DNA of 64,000 nucleotides from Marivirga lumbricoides (GCF_014636295.1 NZ_BMEC01000001.1:582535-646534), one strand, 5' to 3'; numbered from the stretch's first letter, positions 1 through 10,001 are shown. Numbers and translations are program-made. Notes: generated by a model not told the origin, from the letters alone.

Positions 1-2
1 TA

Positions 3-902
3 CTTGCTGAAACCAGAGAGGAATATGTAAATAGAGAGATGAGCGCTGAAAGACAACAAAATGAAACTCAAGAAGCTATTAAGCAACTGATTGATGAAGC
101 AAAGAAAATTCAGCCAGGCTTAATTGTTGCGGTTGACCAGGAGCTGGTAGGCATTAATAGATTGCATGTTTTATCTTCAAATACACCCACTAGAAAAGAG
201 GTAAAATTGATGAATCCTACGGCTTTGGAGTCAATTTGTTCAGACATAGCTATTGAGGCCAGGGAAATGGGAGTTAATTGTTTTCTGGCCCCTACATTAG
301 ATATTGTTAAAGGTAAGAATCCCTGGTTACTGGGAAGAACATGGACAACAGATGTCTATGAGTTGATTAAAATATCAGCGGCCTTTATTAAATGGAGTTC
401 AAAAAGAGAAGGTAATTGCAACGGCAAAACACTTTCCAGGATATTGTAATATAGAATTAGATCCAGCAACAAATATTGATGCAATAATGGATGCCTCAAT
501 TACTGAGGTTGAAGAGAATTATTTACCACTTAGGACGGCCAGCGAATGTAATGTGGAAATGCTTATGGTAGGCCCTGCTATTGTTGAACAATAGATGAAA
601 AAAATCCTGCATTAATTTCAAAAACAGTTATCCAAAAGCTACGTAACGAAATCGGGTTTAAAGGAATTATTTTGAGTGATGATTTGGATACCAAAGCAAG
701 TATACGGCACGATTCGATCGAAGATATGGCCATTAAAGCATTAAAAGCAGGATGCAATTATCTACTTATGGCAGATGTTGACGACCACATAATGAGAGTT
801 GCTGATGAAATTCAAAATCTTATGAAAACAGATAACCATTTTTTTAAACATGTAAGCAATTCAGCCAATAAAATTCGAAAGTTAGCGGATAAATATTCGT
901 AG
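3..902 (+). pseudogene. Glycoside hydrolase family 3 (NagZ-like beta-N-acetylhexosaminidase), frameshifted and cut by the window edge
   Basis: The reading frame is open from the left edge, so the 5' end lies outside the window. The first part (to 449) shows the GH3 N-domain features IVAVDQE and APTLDI. The family motif KHFPGY then continues in the next frame (about 410-593), and a third frame carries NPALISKTV, GFKGIILSDDLD and the end of the domain to 902. In GH3 enzymes KHFPG(H) and SDD(L/M) line the active site; here the His after KHFPG is replaced by Tyr. At least two frameshifts (near 405-450 and 590-610) must be bridged to rebuild one polypeptide. NagZ-type enzymes remove N-acetylglucosamine in peptidoglycan recycling, but this copy is probably not functional. 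A sequencing error is the main alternative. Confidence 0.8.
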
Positions 903-930
903 AATAGTTTTTCTTTTAATAAATGTATTT

Positions 931-1121
931 AATTAGGCTACTCATGGAAAATGAAATTGAACTCAAAAACTAGATATACTGACCTTAATAAGTGTTTCTT
1001 AAACTTTAAAACTAAGCATAAAACCTCAAAAAAGAGAAATTTCACTAAATATTGAGATTTCAATTACACTTTAAGGTATTTTAAACAAAATTTTATTCTT
1101 TATCTTTTTGCTACTATATAA
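931..1121 (+). repeat. 191-bp dispersed direct repeat, copy 1
   Basis: This stretch matches 11855-12045 base for base over the same 191-bp length with only about seven substitutions and no indels. It begins near GGCTACTCATGGAAAATG and ends at GCTACTATATA. No open reading frame of note and no obvious terminal inverted repeats are present. It may be a solo end of an insertion element or a non-autonomous repeat; this is not decided by the sequence. Confidence 0.85.
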
Positions 1122-1620
1122 GTAGCTTAAACGGATAGTTGCAAAGCCACCTTTGCAGAACTCACCCAGCCAAAGGGCTGGCAGGCTCTTGATTCGTCTT
1201 TGACAAATCTGTCCCCTCTCTCTTGAGGAGAGAGGGGAGAAATCTCGTAAAAATCGATATTATTCATTAAACTTACTATTGTTACGTAACAATGACCGCT
1301 GCAAATATTCCCTTCTCTTCATAAAAGAGAAGGGTGGGCCCCGCCAGCTGGCGGGGTTCGGGATGAGTTCAAAAAGCTGGAAGTCGACAATCGCTGACCA
1401 GCGGCAAGTTATCTCATTTGAAGTTCAGTTCCAATAACTGCGATGACTTGATCAAAAAGATACAAAAAATCAAGATCCGTCAGTTGACGGACTACCACGC
1501 TACAATTCAACGCGCTCCTCGTCTTTTTGTCGACCAGCCCGCTCGGTTTTAGCAAGACTTGTCCAGAACAATCGGGATATTATTTGGTTATCGAACAGTA
1601 CTGTATTTATCATGAGCTCC
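1122..1620. other. Intergenic region rich in palindromes, no gene seen
   Basis: No coding sequence is supported here. The stretch holds several perfect or near-perfect hairpins: CCCCTCTCTC/GAGAGAGGGG around 1213-1237, CCCTTCTCTT/AAGAGAAGGG around 1310-1333, and CCCCGCCAGCTGGCGGGG near 1340. It also holds one arm of a dispersed inverted repeat (1159-1221). The composition resembles the intergenic desert at 37.6-38.7 kb. Confidence 0.6.
1159..1221 (-). repeat. About 63-bp dispersed repeat, inverted relative to the copy at 37711-37774
   Basis: The reverse complement of this segment matches 37711-37774 with a handful of mismatches, sharing GACAGATTTG, AGACGAATCA, GCCAGCC and GGCTGGGTGAGTT. Both copies sit in gene-free, palindrome-rich DNA. 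Function unknown. Confidence 0.75.
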
Positions 1621-2280
1621 CTAATTAAGTCTACTACCATAAAAGCTAACACCTGCTTCAGTATTCATCATCTTGATCAGGTTGGAAGTATCTCCCAGCA
1701 CTTCATCTACAAAGCCAAATTCTTTTGCTTCTATAGCATTGAGGTAGCGATCGCGTAGAAAAAAGGTCTCTATTTCTTTCCAGGTATGTCCGCTGTTTTT
1801 ACCCATAATATGGAATAATTGGGTTTGCAGTCTTTCCTGCTCATGCATGGCTATTCGCACATCTTCAGTATAACCTTTAGCGCCACCTCCTGTAGGATGC
1901 TGATGAATAGTAGCCTGTGCCAGCGCGTACCTTTTACCTTTGGCTCCCGAGGTAAGCAAAGCAGTGCCCATGCTACCGGAAAAGCCAACGGCCACTGTAG
2001 AAACCGGGGCCGATATCATTTGCATAGCATCATAAATAGCTAAACCTGCATAAACAGAGCCTCCGGGGGACTGAATATACATATCAATCTGTTGTTTCGG
2101 GTTTTGGCTGTTAAGATAAAGCAGCTGAGCTACCACCACATTTGCTACCTGATCATCAATGGCTGAGCCTAAAAAAATAATTCTTTCTTTCAAAAGCAGA
2201 CTGAATATATCATAAGCGCGTTCGCCTCTGCTATGCTGATCTATCACCATTGGAATTAATCCGGATTGAATACTCATCAT
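1621..2280 (-). CDS. clpP: ClpP-family serine peptidase
   Basis: This 219-residue protein aligns with ClpP, the barrel-forming peptidase that works with AAA+ unfoldases in the cytoplasm. The catalytic triad is visible: Ser103 in GFSGSMG, His126 in TIHQHPTGG and Asp177 in LRDRYL. The oligomerisation/head region ([16 protein letters not shown]) is intact and the length is normal. Its start overlaps the stop of the preceding 91-residue gene in an ATGA arrangement, which indicates translational coupling, and an ECF sigma gene lies one gene further up. That context suggests a dedicated paralogue working on a regulator rather than the housekeeping ClpP, which is usually next to clpX or tig; this is inference. 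No unfoldase gene is nearby. Confidence 0.93.
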   Translation of the reverse strand: MMSIQSGLIPMVIDQHSRGERAYDIFSLLLKERIIFLGSAIDDQVANVVVAQLLYLNSQNPKQQIDMYIQSPGGSVYAGLAIYDAMQMISAPVSTVAVGFSGSMGTALLTSGAKGKRYALAQATIHQHPTGGGAKGYTEDVRIAMHEQERLQTQLFHIMGKNSGHTWKEIETFFLRDRYLNAIEAKEFGFVDEVLGDTSNLIKMMNTEAGVSFYGSRLN

Positions 2281-2552
2281 CTTTTAAATTTAAATATTGA
2301 CATAATTCGGTGCTGAAATGACTGGTACTTGGACATTGAAAACAGTTGATGCTCTACTTGCCGAATCTCCTGTAAGAGCTTTTGTCTACCGTGTAAACGG
2401 ATTACCTCGTAAGCAGTCAGTTGCCATTCTGCTGTTTTCCTCAGCTCAGCATTGGTTAAAGTTTTTGCCTCTGTAAGCAGTCGATCAGGAAGATTCCCCT
2501 GCTGCAACAGTAAGTTTTCTATTTCCAAAGTTTCATTCAAAGAAGTCCTCAT
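2277..2552 (-). CDS. Small helical protein, possibly anti-sigma-like
   Basis: A 91-residue, predicted all-helical, basic-tailed soluble protein with no signal peptide or membrane segment. It lies between an ECF sigma gene and clpP. Its start overlaps the reconstructed end of the sigma frame (which would stop at 2533) and its stop overlaps the clpP start by 4 bp, so the three genes form a tightly coupled operon. The segment with [17 protein letters not shown] resembles the helical N-terminal part of Bacteroidota anti-sigma proteins that bind ECF factors. This resemblance is by eye only. If right, this would be a soluble anti-sigma whose level could be set by the neighbouring peptidase. Confidence 0.7.
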   Translation of the reverse strand: MRTSLNETLEIENLLLQQGNLPDRLLTEAKTLTNAELRKTAEWQLTAYEVIRLHGRQKLLQEIRQVEHQLFSMSKYQSFQHRIMSIFKFKR

Positions 2553-3066
2553 AGTGTAATGATTTTTGCTTTATCTCTTCTCTTATTTTTTCCAGACATT
2601 TATATTTTTGCACCGTAGCTGAACGCTCACTTTTATAACCAAAGCGACCTGCCACCTGCTTCATTGAAAGCTTTTCGTAGTAGAAAGATTACAGCAAATT
2701 CATACACTTTGCCCCTGATTTTTGCAGATACAGCAAAAGTTTATGAGTGAGGGGTATTTGAATATTATCTTCAGATATCTCTATTTGTTCAATACGCTCA
2801 TTGCCTACAACTTGCTGACGATGTTTTAACCATTGCTTTTTCACTATTCCCATCAGGTAAGCTTTATCACTTACTTGTGGCTTGAAATCTTTAAGCATCA
2901 GTTTTTCATAGTATAAAACTATTGCCTGCTGAAAAACCTCTTTGGCTTCCTCCAATTCACCTCCCTTACGCTTAATATATAAAGCTGCTACAGGAAAAAC
3001 CTCCTCATACCACTGAATTATTGCCAGTTCTCTGGTTTGTGTATTCTGTTCATCAAATACAATCAT
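2533..3066 (-). pseudogene. ECF-type sigma-70 factor interrupted by an in-frame TAA
   Basis: The frame opens at 3066 and encodes sigma region 2-like helices for 125 codons, then meets TAA at 2689-2691. The same frame continues without any shift after the stop: SFYYEKLSMKQVAGRFGYKS, then SERSATVQKYKCLEKIRE, which is a recognisable region 4 helix-turn-helix with its RNA-polymerase-binding end. It closes at TGA 2533-2535. Reading through gives 177 residues, the normal size of an ECF factor. A single base change (for example CAA to TAA) would explain the stop. The product as written lacks region 4 and should not recognise -35 promoter elements. Either the gene is a recent pseudogene or the stop is suppressed; the sequence cannot tell. 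Confidence 0.85.
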
Positions 3067-3452
3067 GGCTTCACTTTTATAACTAAGTTCTCATTTTAGA
3101 AGAAATATCACCTATATTTCTCGCTTTTTTTCAAGCATGCTGCAAGCACCACATTATCAAGAAACATAGATCGCTTATTATCAGTTACTTAAATCAGATT
3201 TCATTATGAATATTCTATTCCTTCGCCATCACCCTTTTCCTATGCGCTAAACCCCATTCCGCCAGGATGATGTTTTTGCGCAATGATTTGGATGAAGTGC
3301 TAAGGAAAAATTTTGTAAATTTAATTAGTTTTGGTGTAGGCAGAGACGAAGGCACTTCGTAAACTGGCACTCATCATGGCTTGCTGAGAAGCAGTAACGG
3401 CAACAAATTTACTGCATCGATCAAGAATAATTTTTCATTATTATCTAAAAAA
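3067..3452. other. Intergenic region between sigma operon and T9SS gene
   Basis: This stretch should carry the divergent promoters of the sigma operon (minus strand) and the large surface protein (plus strand). No operator, RNA or gene is recognisable. An upstream in-frame TTG at 3381 exists for the following gene but would place 24 non-signal-like residues ahead of a good signal peptide. Confidence 0.4.
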
Positions 3453-6400
3453 ATGAAAGCATATTTACTCCTATTGTCAATAGCAGTATGCATCACGCAT
3501 TTAACAAATGCGCAACCCACTCCACCAGATGCTTATAACCCATCTGATAATTTTGATAAAGTGGATACTTCTATGATATATTTAGAATGGTTCATTCCTA
3601 AAAATACCGATGCAACTTTTACCTATGATATCTATCTTGGTAAAGACCCAAGCCCACCCATTTACAGATCAGCTATAGAAATTGTAGATGGACCTCTCAA
3701 TAGTGATGGCACTGAGTTTAGCTTTTCAGGCAATGTTCAAGATGGGGATGACAAACTATACTTTGCCAGCTATATAAACATACAAGACACACTTGAAACC
3801 AATACCACTTACTACTGGAAAATAGTCGCTAAAAGTGCATCCGGACTCAATTTGGAAAGCAATGTTTTTACTTTTAAAACAAGTGAACCTAAACGGGCTA
3901 ACCAACTACCCACTGCTCCAAAATTGATTTCTCCGGCAGACGGAAGCATCACTGAAAATGGAAACATTACCTTACTTTGGAATAAAAGTACCGATCCTGA
4001 TGGAGATGCTGTTTCTTACCGTGTTTATTTAAAAAGAGAAAATAATAATGCTTCAATTATTGCAAGTAATATTACGGATACCACTTACACTATCCCGTAT
4101 CAACTGGTAGACCAATTAAACTATCAGTTTTCAGTGGCAGCAGTTGACGGTTATAGTAATGAGGCAGTCATTTCTGAAAGCAATAGTTTTACCATTGGGA
4201 ACTATTATAATGACCCACCTCAAATAGGTGATTTGATTTATCCCGTTCCTGACCCATTAATGATGAATTTAGATACCCAAAACCTTGGTTTCACGATCAA
4301 TTTCAATTGGGAAGAAGCTTATGATAAAGATGGAGATGTACTCAAATATGATATTTATGCTTCAGCAGAGCCTGATCCGCAAACACTTATTGCCACTAAT
4401 CTGCAAACCACCAGTTATAAACATACATTTAGCACCTATGGAATGCTTTACTGGAAGATGGTCGTAAAAGATGAAACAGGAATAGCAGACACCTCAGCAA
4501 TCTCTTATTTTTCTTGCTGGAATAATGCACCAACAAATTTTTCTATCGATATGGTAGAAGTGGAAGGAGGCACTTTTATGATGGGACAATCTGATGCTAC
4601 AGAAGAATATATTTTAACTACAGATATAGGTACTGAAATTTGGTGGGATATCACAGATGAAAACCCTGCTCATGCTGTAACCCTAAGCAATTACAAAATA
4701 GGTAAATATGAAGTTACCAACCAGCAATATGTGAAATTTTTAAATGCTATATTACCTTTTACAAGCTTAGTAAATTCAATAAGATCACATAGGCAAAAAG
4801 CATTTCCCTATCAGGCAGTTGTGCTCAATAATAGCAGCACACTTTGTTTGGTTTTTGATGCTACTCGCGATTTATCAGAAAGAGATAATATTGGCTATGA
4901 ACCCGGGTATGATGCCCCAATTATCTGGAACGGAACTAATTTTGAAGTGGATCCTAATTATGCTAATCATCCTGTTCGCCATATGTATCATGATGGTGCT
5001 TTAAAATTTGCAGATTGGGCTGGCTATAGATTACCAACTGAAGCAGAATGGGAGTTTGCTGCTTTAGGGGGCAATAAAAGTGAAGGTTACAAATTTGCTG
5101 GTAGCAATGATTATACTGAAGTGGCAGTACATGGTAAGAATACATCTGACATTGGGTCTTTAAAACCAAATGAATTAGGCATCTTTGATATGTCAGGCAA
5201 TGTGGCTGAAATCTGTCAGGATTATTATAATAAAAACTATTATAGCATAAGTGATTCATTTAATCCTGTTTGCCAAACTAGATCAAATTTAGGACCATCT
5301 GTTAGAGGAACCAATGGTGTTTTTGAGACAATATTTAGAATAAAAAGAAGAGAATATCTAGCTGGTGCCCAATACATTACTTATGCTGGTATTAGACTGG
5401 CTCAATCTGATAAAATTTTATTAGAAGGTTCAATTACCGATAAAGCAGGAAATCCTATTAAAAATACGCCTGTAGTAGGTTTTCCAGGTGAGGTGAAAAC
5501 AGATGAAAACGGGCATTATTCAGTAGAAGTATTAGGAGGTTGGTCTGGCAAAGTAAGTGCAGTGGATAGTAAATTTAACTTCTCTCCCGCCTATATTGAG
5601 TTTGATAAATTGTATAAAGATTCAACCGAAAACAACTTTATAGCCTCAACTGTAGATACAGAAAAGCATAGCATCACATTTAATATCTCCGATGGCACTA
5701 ACCCAATTGAAAATGCCAAAATTGTAATGGATGATGAAAATTATCTAAGTGATGCTAATGGAGAAGTAAGCATTGATGAACTAGAAAACGGTACTTATAG
5801 CTATTCTATATCTGCAAATGGTTTTGAGGATTATTCTGGTGAATTTACCATTAATGATGCTCCTCTCATAGAAAACATCACCCTTATACCTGTAGAAGAA
5901 GAAACACTTTATTCCATCACCTTCAATATCTCAGATGGCACTACGCCAATAGAAAACGCAAAAATTGAATTCAATGAAGAAAGCTATCTGAGCGATGAAA
6001 ATGGTGAAGTTGTGATTGATGAACTTGAAAACGGCACTTACAACTATTCCATTTCTGCTGATGGTTTTAATGATTATGCTGGTGAATTTAAGATTGATGC
6101 TACTGATATTATTCAGTCTGTGATATTAGAGCATACTATTCCTGAAACCATCATTTATACAATAAGTGGTCAAATTCTGGATGAAGAGGGAAATCCACTA
6201 GCAAGTGTAAAACTCAATGGATTTACCAACCCTGTACTGACAGATGAGAATGGAAACTTCTCAACTACCGAATCTGAAAACTGGTCTGGTACCATCATAC
6301 CGGAACTAGATGGCTACCTATTTTCTCCTGAAAATAAGGGAATAACCAATTTACAATCTGATATTACCATCGATTTTACTACACGTGTTATAGTAACTTC

Positions 6401-6638
6401 AATAGATAAAAAACATGCGGTTAAGCTTATAAAAGTCTATCCGAACCCTTCTGTCGGACAATTTACAATTGAGTTAAATGCCAAAACCTTTGTACAGATT
6501 ATGAGCATAGATGGCAAAATAGTTTTTGAAAAAGAACTCTCAAAACCAGAAAACATTGTTTTACAGGACAAAGGCCTTTTTATAATTAAAGCGGAAACAA
6601 ACCATCAGATTTCTATACTAAAGGTTTTGGTGGAGTAA
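3453..6638 (+). CDS. T9SS-exported multidomain protein with FGE-sulfatase-type domain
   Basis: The ATG at 3453 is chosen because it starts directly with a signal peptide (MKAYLLLLSIAVCITHLTNA). Of 1061 residues, about 30-345 form three Fn3-like segments. About 367-650 is an FGE-sulfatase/SUMF1-type domain (EGGTFMMG, KYEVTNQQYVKF, YRLPTEAEWEFAA, LGIFDMSGNVAE, GIRLA). Then come a carboxypeptidase-regulatory-like domain (about 653-735), two near-identical PEGA-like repeats (about 740-895), another regulatory-like domain, and a C-terminal type A T9SS tail (VYPNPSVGQFTIEL). The cysteines used by true formylglycine-generating oxidases are not visible near the C-terminal part of the FGE domain, so a structural or binding role is more likely. 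It should be secreted and surface-attached via the T9SS. It stands alone, with a hairpin downstream. Confidence 0.88.
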   Translation: MKAYLLLLSIAVCITHLTNAQPTPPDAYNPSDNFDKVDTSMIYLEWFIPKNTDATFTYDIYLGKDPSPPIYRSAIEIVDGPLNSDGTEFSFSGNVQDGDDKLYFASYINIQDTLETNTTYYWKIVAKSASGLNLESNVFTFKTSEPKRANQLPTAPKLISPADGSITENGNITLLWNKSTDPDGDAVSYRVYLKRENNNASIIASNITDTTYTIPYQLVDQLNYQFSVAAVDGYSNEAVISESNSFTIGNYYNDPPQIGDLIYPVPDPLMMNLDTQNLGFTINFNWEEAYDKDGDVLKYDIYASAEPDPQTLIATNLQTTSYKHTFSTYGMLYWKMVVKDETGIADTSAISYFSCWNNAPTNFSIDMVEVEGGTFMMGQSDATEEYILTTDIGTEIWWDITDENPAHAVTLSNYKIGKYEVTNQQYVKFLNAILPFTSLVNSIRSHRQKAFPYQAVVLNNSSTLCLVFDATRDLSERDNIGYEPGYDAPIIWNGTNFEVDPNYANHPVRHMYHDGALKFADWAGYRLPTEAEWEFAALGGNKSEGYKFAGSNDYTEVAVHGKNTSDIGSLKPNELGIFDMSGNVAEICQDYYNKNYYSISDSFNPVCQTRSNLGPSVRGTNGVFETIFRIKRREYLAGAQYITYAGIRLAQSDKILLEGSITDKAGNPIKNTPVVGFPGEVKTDENGHYSVEVLGGWSGKVSAVDSKFNFSPAYIEFDKLYKDSTENNFIASTVDTEKHSITFNISDGTNPIENAKIVMDDENYLSDANGEVSIDELENGTYSYSISANGFEDYSGEFTINDAPLIENITLIPVEEETLYSITFNISDGTTPIENAKIEFNEESYLSDENGEVVIDELENGTYNYSISADGFNDYAGEFKIDATDIIQSVILEHTIPETIIYTISGQILDEEGNPLASVKLNGFTNPVLTDENGNFSTTESENWSGTIIPELDGYLFSPENKGITNLQSDITIDFTTRVIVTSIDKKHAVKLIKVYPNPSVGQFTIELNAKTFVQIMSIDGKIVFEKELSKPENIVLQDKGLFIIKAETNHQISILKVLVE

Positions 6639-6648
6639 ACTCAATCTA

Positions 6649-6732
6649 AGTTTTGTTGAAAAAATTAGAGCTGAGAATTTTTCCTCAAATGTATCGGAAA
6701 CTCAGTGATTAGCTCAACAAAGTTTAATTAAT
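6649..6732 (+). terminator. Imperfect long stem downstream of the T9SS gene
   Basis: Eleven bases after the stop, AAGTTTTGTTGA pairs with TCAACAAAGTTT, and inside it AGCTGAG pairs with CTCAGTGATTAGCT, though imperfectly. The trailing run is T-rich but short. It is probably a transcription terminator or mRNA 3'-end structure. Confidence 0.4.
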
Positions 6733-6750
6733 ACGAACAACTTGTACCTT

Positions 6751-6796
6751 TTTTGGAAGGATGTGAAAGAACCCTGTAGGGAACATCCTTCCAAAA
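6751..6796. repeat. 14-bp perfect inverted repeat
   Basis: TTTTGGAAGGATGT (6751-6764) is the exact reverse complement of ACATCCTTCCAAAA (6783-6796), with an 18-base loop. It lies in the 440-bp gap between convergent genes. It could serve as a bidirectional terminator or be a REP-like element. The rest of 6797-7079 shows nothing coding that can be supported. Confidence 0.6.
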
Positions 6797-7079
6797 TCCA
6801 CCTGGGAAGTACAAAGTCAAAGTCCTTAAAGACCACGACTTTTTTCCCTCTCTAAGTAGCCAAGACCTAAGGCTATCCCTTGGAATATCACAAAACGTTG
6901 TGCGGTTTAGATGCTTGATCGTTTAATCGAGAGAGACAGGAGAGCACTGGCTCTTTTAATTCTCCGCTGGTATGCATGTCTGAATGCTAAACTTATTTTC
7001 TTGTTCATGCAGACATGCAACCGAGCGATCTGGAGACCATGTTCAACCAGAGGTATGACAGGAAGGCTTTATTTATATT

Positions 7080-8291
7080 TTACAAATCAACTACATAACC
7101 GGTTGGTTGATCGCCAAAGCTTGCTTGCAAAAGAATCAACCTATTGTCTTTGATGTCCATTCTTGTCTCTCTATTTTCATGTAAAAAGCTGTAACTGGTT
7201 TCCTCACCTCTACTATCACCTGGTTTTAAATCATATAAAATCTTTTCATAAACAGGTTCTACTTCATGCGGTGCCATTTCGTTATTGTATACTTTCATTA
7301 AATCAACAGGATCATATACCCAGGCAACAAGTTGTTTCCCTGATGAATGGTATCCCTTGCCACCACCGTAAGGATCTGGCGGGTTGTTTGCATTTGCTTC
7401 ACCATACCAAGTGTCACCATATCCCCTATCAAAGAGAATCATAACCCCATGTTTGCTTTCTGTTTCTATCCAGACAGCTGAATGTACCTTGTTGGCCATC
7501 CACCAATACTGGGGCATTGTGCTTTCAGAGCTATGCACGACCAATGGGATTGCCGTCATATCTTCCCCCACAGGTTTAGTATCATCAAATTTTACAGCAA
7601 AAAGATTTGGTCCCCAACGTCCCAAAGCTGCTCCGGATACCCCTTCTTGTCCGGCTAGAAAAGTAACCCCTTTCGCTTTTAAATTGGCAGGAGCCTGACA
7701 TAAGTAGCCACCAATCCGCATATTATGGGCTAACTCATGATCAGCATTCCACATTCCATGTGCCGTTCCATTATCATAAGAAGTTCCTTTTTGCAAATAA
7801 CCAAAGCTGTCATAATCCTCCCCACTCCCATTATACCACACATATTTCGTAAAATATATCCGGTCATCAATATTTAACAAATCGCCTAACCTATAATATC
7901 CGTTGCTTGTTTCTCCTGTTGATTGTAAATTACCTGTTGGCTCAAACCAGTTTCCTTCAACAGTAGCTTCGGCACCATTTAGGTTGCCTGGCAAAATTAA
8001 TTTTCTTACATCTTTAGAATAGGTATGCCCTTCCAGAATTATAGATGTATGGTCTAGCATACAAAAGGCTCCATAGGAATAGGAGAAATTCTGGTCTTTC
8101 ACTCCTTCACTGCCCGTAGGAAAGGAAAAACTCCCCTTATAACCAGCCTCTATATCTTCCCAGCTTATAATACCTGCCGGGGCCACAGTACTGACATTAC
8201 TGACTGTATATATTATTCCAGGGTCAGAGTTTTTCTTGCAGGATAATAAAATTAAACTGCAAATTAAGATCGCTAATATTTGCTTTTTCAT
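7080..8291 (-). CDS. Hypothetical exported lipoprotein
   Basis: A 403-residue protein with a lipoprotein signal (LICSLILLSC, Cys at 18), so it is predicted to be membrane-anchored. The body is rich in Gly, Trp and Tyr, with blocks such as GRWGPNLFAVKFDD, MPQYWWMANKVHSAVW and QLVAWVYDPVDLMKVYN that suggest a beta-propeller-like fold. The same order of blocks (arginine-tryptophan block, VWIE/IYGVI strand, WVYD/WLYD..DL) is seen in the lipoprotein at 10156-11484, so the two look like distant paralogues. No catalytic motif is recognised. It follows the 546-residue gene by 69 bp on the same strand and may share its transcript. Confidence 0.8.
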   Translation of the reverse strand: MKKQILAILICSLILLSCKKNSDPGIIYTVSNVSTVAPAGIISWEDIEAGYKGSFSFPTGSEGVKDQNFSYSYGAFCMLDHTSIILEGHTYSKDVRKLILPGNLNGAEATVEGNWFEPTGNLQSTGETSNGYYRLGDLLNIDDRIYFTKYVWYNGSGEDYDSFGYLQKGTSYDNGTAHGMWNADHELAHNMRIGGYLCQAPANLKAKGVTFLAGQEGVSGAALGRWGPNLFAVKFDDTKPVGEDMTAIPLVVHSSESTMPQYWWMANKVHSAVWIETESKHGVMILFDRGYGDTWYGEANANNPPDPYGGGKGYHSSGKQLVAWVYDPVDLMKVYNNEMAPHEVEPVYEKILYDLKPGDSRGEETSYSFLHENRETRMDIKDNRLILLQASFGDQPTGYVVDL

Positions 8292-8360
8292 TGTTGAGGT
8301 TTCTATTTAAAAGTTATTGAAATTTCTGGTTATGGGGTTTTTCATAAGCTATGTTTTACT

Positions 8361-10001
8361 CTAATGGGTAATCACTATACTTCTTTCAAACTGACGTACA
8401 TTATCAAAGACCTCCAGAATAATATGATCCAGGTCTTTTACTTCGATTAAAACAGACTGAGTTACATTTAAGTCTTTCAATTCAAGGTTGGCATATAGTT
8501 CTGCTAATTCCGCAGCTGTAAACACATGATTTTGAGTAGTCAGATCACTTTGAAACGGAATAGTGGGTCTATAATGCAACTCTTCACCTTTAGCATTGTA
8601 ACATTTTAAAGAGTACATAGGAATAGGTGTATAGAAATACTGGTTCCTGGGATAATACTTGAGGGTGAGTGTGCTATCTGTTGATTTAATTTCAAAATTA
8701 TCCTTTATTTTATCACCAGCTGACAACCTGGTTTTGTGCGTTCCTGTTGCAATAAAAATATCCAGGTCAACAAGGCACTGAGTAAGTTCTGCATCTCGTG
8801 TGTAAGGTGATTTTTGAAATGGCCCAATATTAGAGTAAGTATCATATGAGCCAATATATCTCTTAAGTATTGGTTGATAGGATATAGTATCTCCTTCTTT
8901 GGTAATTCCACGAACAGATTTCGACTTAACATATACACCTCTCATAGGACTGGTTATAAAATCTTTATCAAAATCAATTGAGCCTTTGTAATATATGCTG
9001 AGGTCGTAACCTTCATGTTTTGCAAAATGAAGGCTATCAGTATAAGCATCTATTATTGTATTAAGCTGTAGGTCGGTGTAATGTGGCATAGGTGGAAATT
9101 CGGGCAAAGTATCATTTCGGTCACTACTTTCTTTATACATGGACTTCATCAAGTACTTATAGTAGTTATCATTGCGTATCATAGAGAAATAGTCAATCTC
9201 CTCGAGCAAAGTGGGGGAGTTTACACCTTGTTGTTTAATTTTGGTATACAATTCCATCTTACCATCTAGCTGTAAATATTGGTTGGCCATTAACAGCATG
9301 CCGTCTTTCTTATTAAGAATAATATTTTGCCCAGCCTCTATTTCTTTACCAGAGAAAAGCCCTTTTCCGGTAGATGTGACATGAATAGATTTTCTGGAGA
9401 CCTCTTTCACCTTGTGTTTATAAGAAAAAGGAATATATCTGCTTTTTCGTACCAACATAGAATCGGCACTTTCCCATATCATTCCCTGTTTTATTTTTTT
9501 TGCACTTTTAGGAGTGGGAATTGCCGTTTGATTAAAATCAACAAACTTATGTAACATTTCTTCATCTATTAGTTCTTCCCAAAATTTGTCCGCACTATCA
9601 GGCATACTTATTTTACCCTCATGAGAAACTAAAAAACGCTTACCCACAAGTTGATACAGTTTGCTATTCTTCTTATTTATATGGGTAGTTTCATAGGTGT
9701 TAAAGTATTCATCGGAAGAGTTGACTTTAGAGTACCCTTTTAAACCAACGATTTGAAAATAATAATCAAAATCGGCATTAATAAAAGTTACAGTGTAATC
9801 AAAGTGTAGTAACATTTCAGTAGTGCCTAAAGGGCCGTATTTGCTAATCAGATCCTTATAAACCATTTCAAGCTCATAATTGTAAGTACGATTAAGAATA
9901 GGATTGATTACAAGAGGCGTTTTCTGGGCAGATGCGGTATTTCCAAGTAATGAAAAACCTGTTAGCAATAAAGCAAAAGATATAATTCTTAAATGTTTCA
10001 A
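8361..10001 (-). CDS. Hypothetical secreted protein
   Basis: A 546-residue protein starting with a clean Sec signal peptide (HLRIISFALLLTGFSLLG, cleaved near ASAQ). No lipobox and no T9SS tail are present. The mature part is a mixed alpha/beta sequence with many Lys and Tyr, and no known motif was recognised. It is probably periplasmic or bound to the outer membrane. It lies between two lipoprotein genes on the same strand. A hairpin separates it from the upstream gene, so it probably has its own promoter in 10002-10155. Confidence 0.75.
   Translation of the reverse strand: MKHLRIISFALLLTGFSLLGNTASAQKTPLVINPILNRTYNYELEMVYKDLISKYGPLGTTEMLLHFDYTVTFINADFDYYFQIVGLKGYSKVNSSDEYFNTYETTHINKKNSKLYQLVGKRFLVSHEGKISMPDSADKFWEELIDEEMLHKFVDFNQTAIPTPKSAKKIKQGMIWESADSMLVRKSRYIPFSYKHKVKEVSRKSIHVTSTGKGLFSGKEIEAGQNIILNKKDGMLLMANQYLQLDGKMELYTKIKQQGVNSPTLLEEIDYFSMIRNDNYYKYLMKSMYKESSDRNDTLPEFPPMPHYTDLQLNTIIDAYTDSLHFAKHEGYDLSIYYKGSIDFDKDFITSPMRGVYVKSKSVRGITKEGDTISYQPILKRYIGSYDTYSNIGPFQKSPYTRDAELTQCLVDLDIFIATGTHKTRLSAGDKIKDNFEIKSTDSTLTLKYYPRNQYFYTPIPMYSLKCYNAKGEELHYRPTIPFQSDLTTQNHVFTAAELAELYANLELKDLNVTQSVLIEVKDLDHIILEVFDNVRQFERSIVITH

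Noticed and set aside
3381-3452. Upstream TTG start of the T9SS protein
   Set aside because: The 24 added residues precede a complete signal peptide, so ATG 3453 is much more likely.
6911-7153. 80-residue plus-strand open frame overlapping the 3' end of the 403-residue lipoprotein gene
   Set aside because: No family features, no ribosome binding site, and it overlaps a better-supported gene on the other strand.
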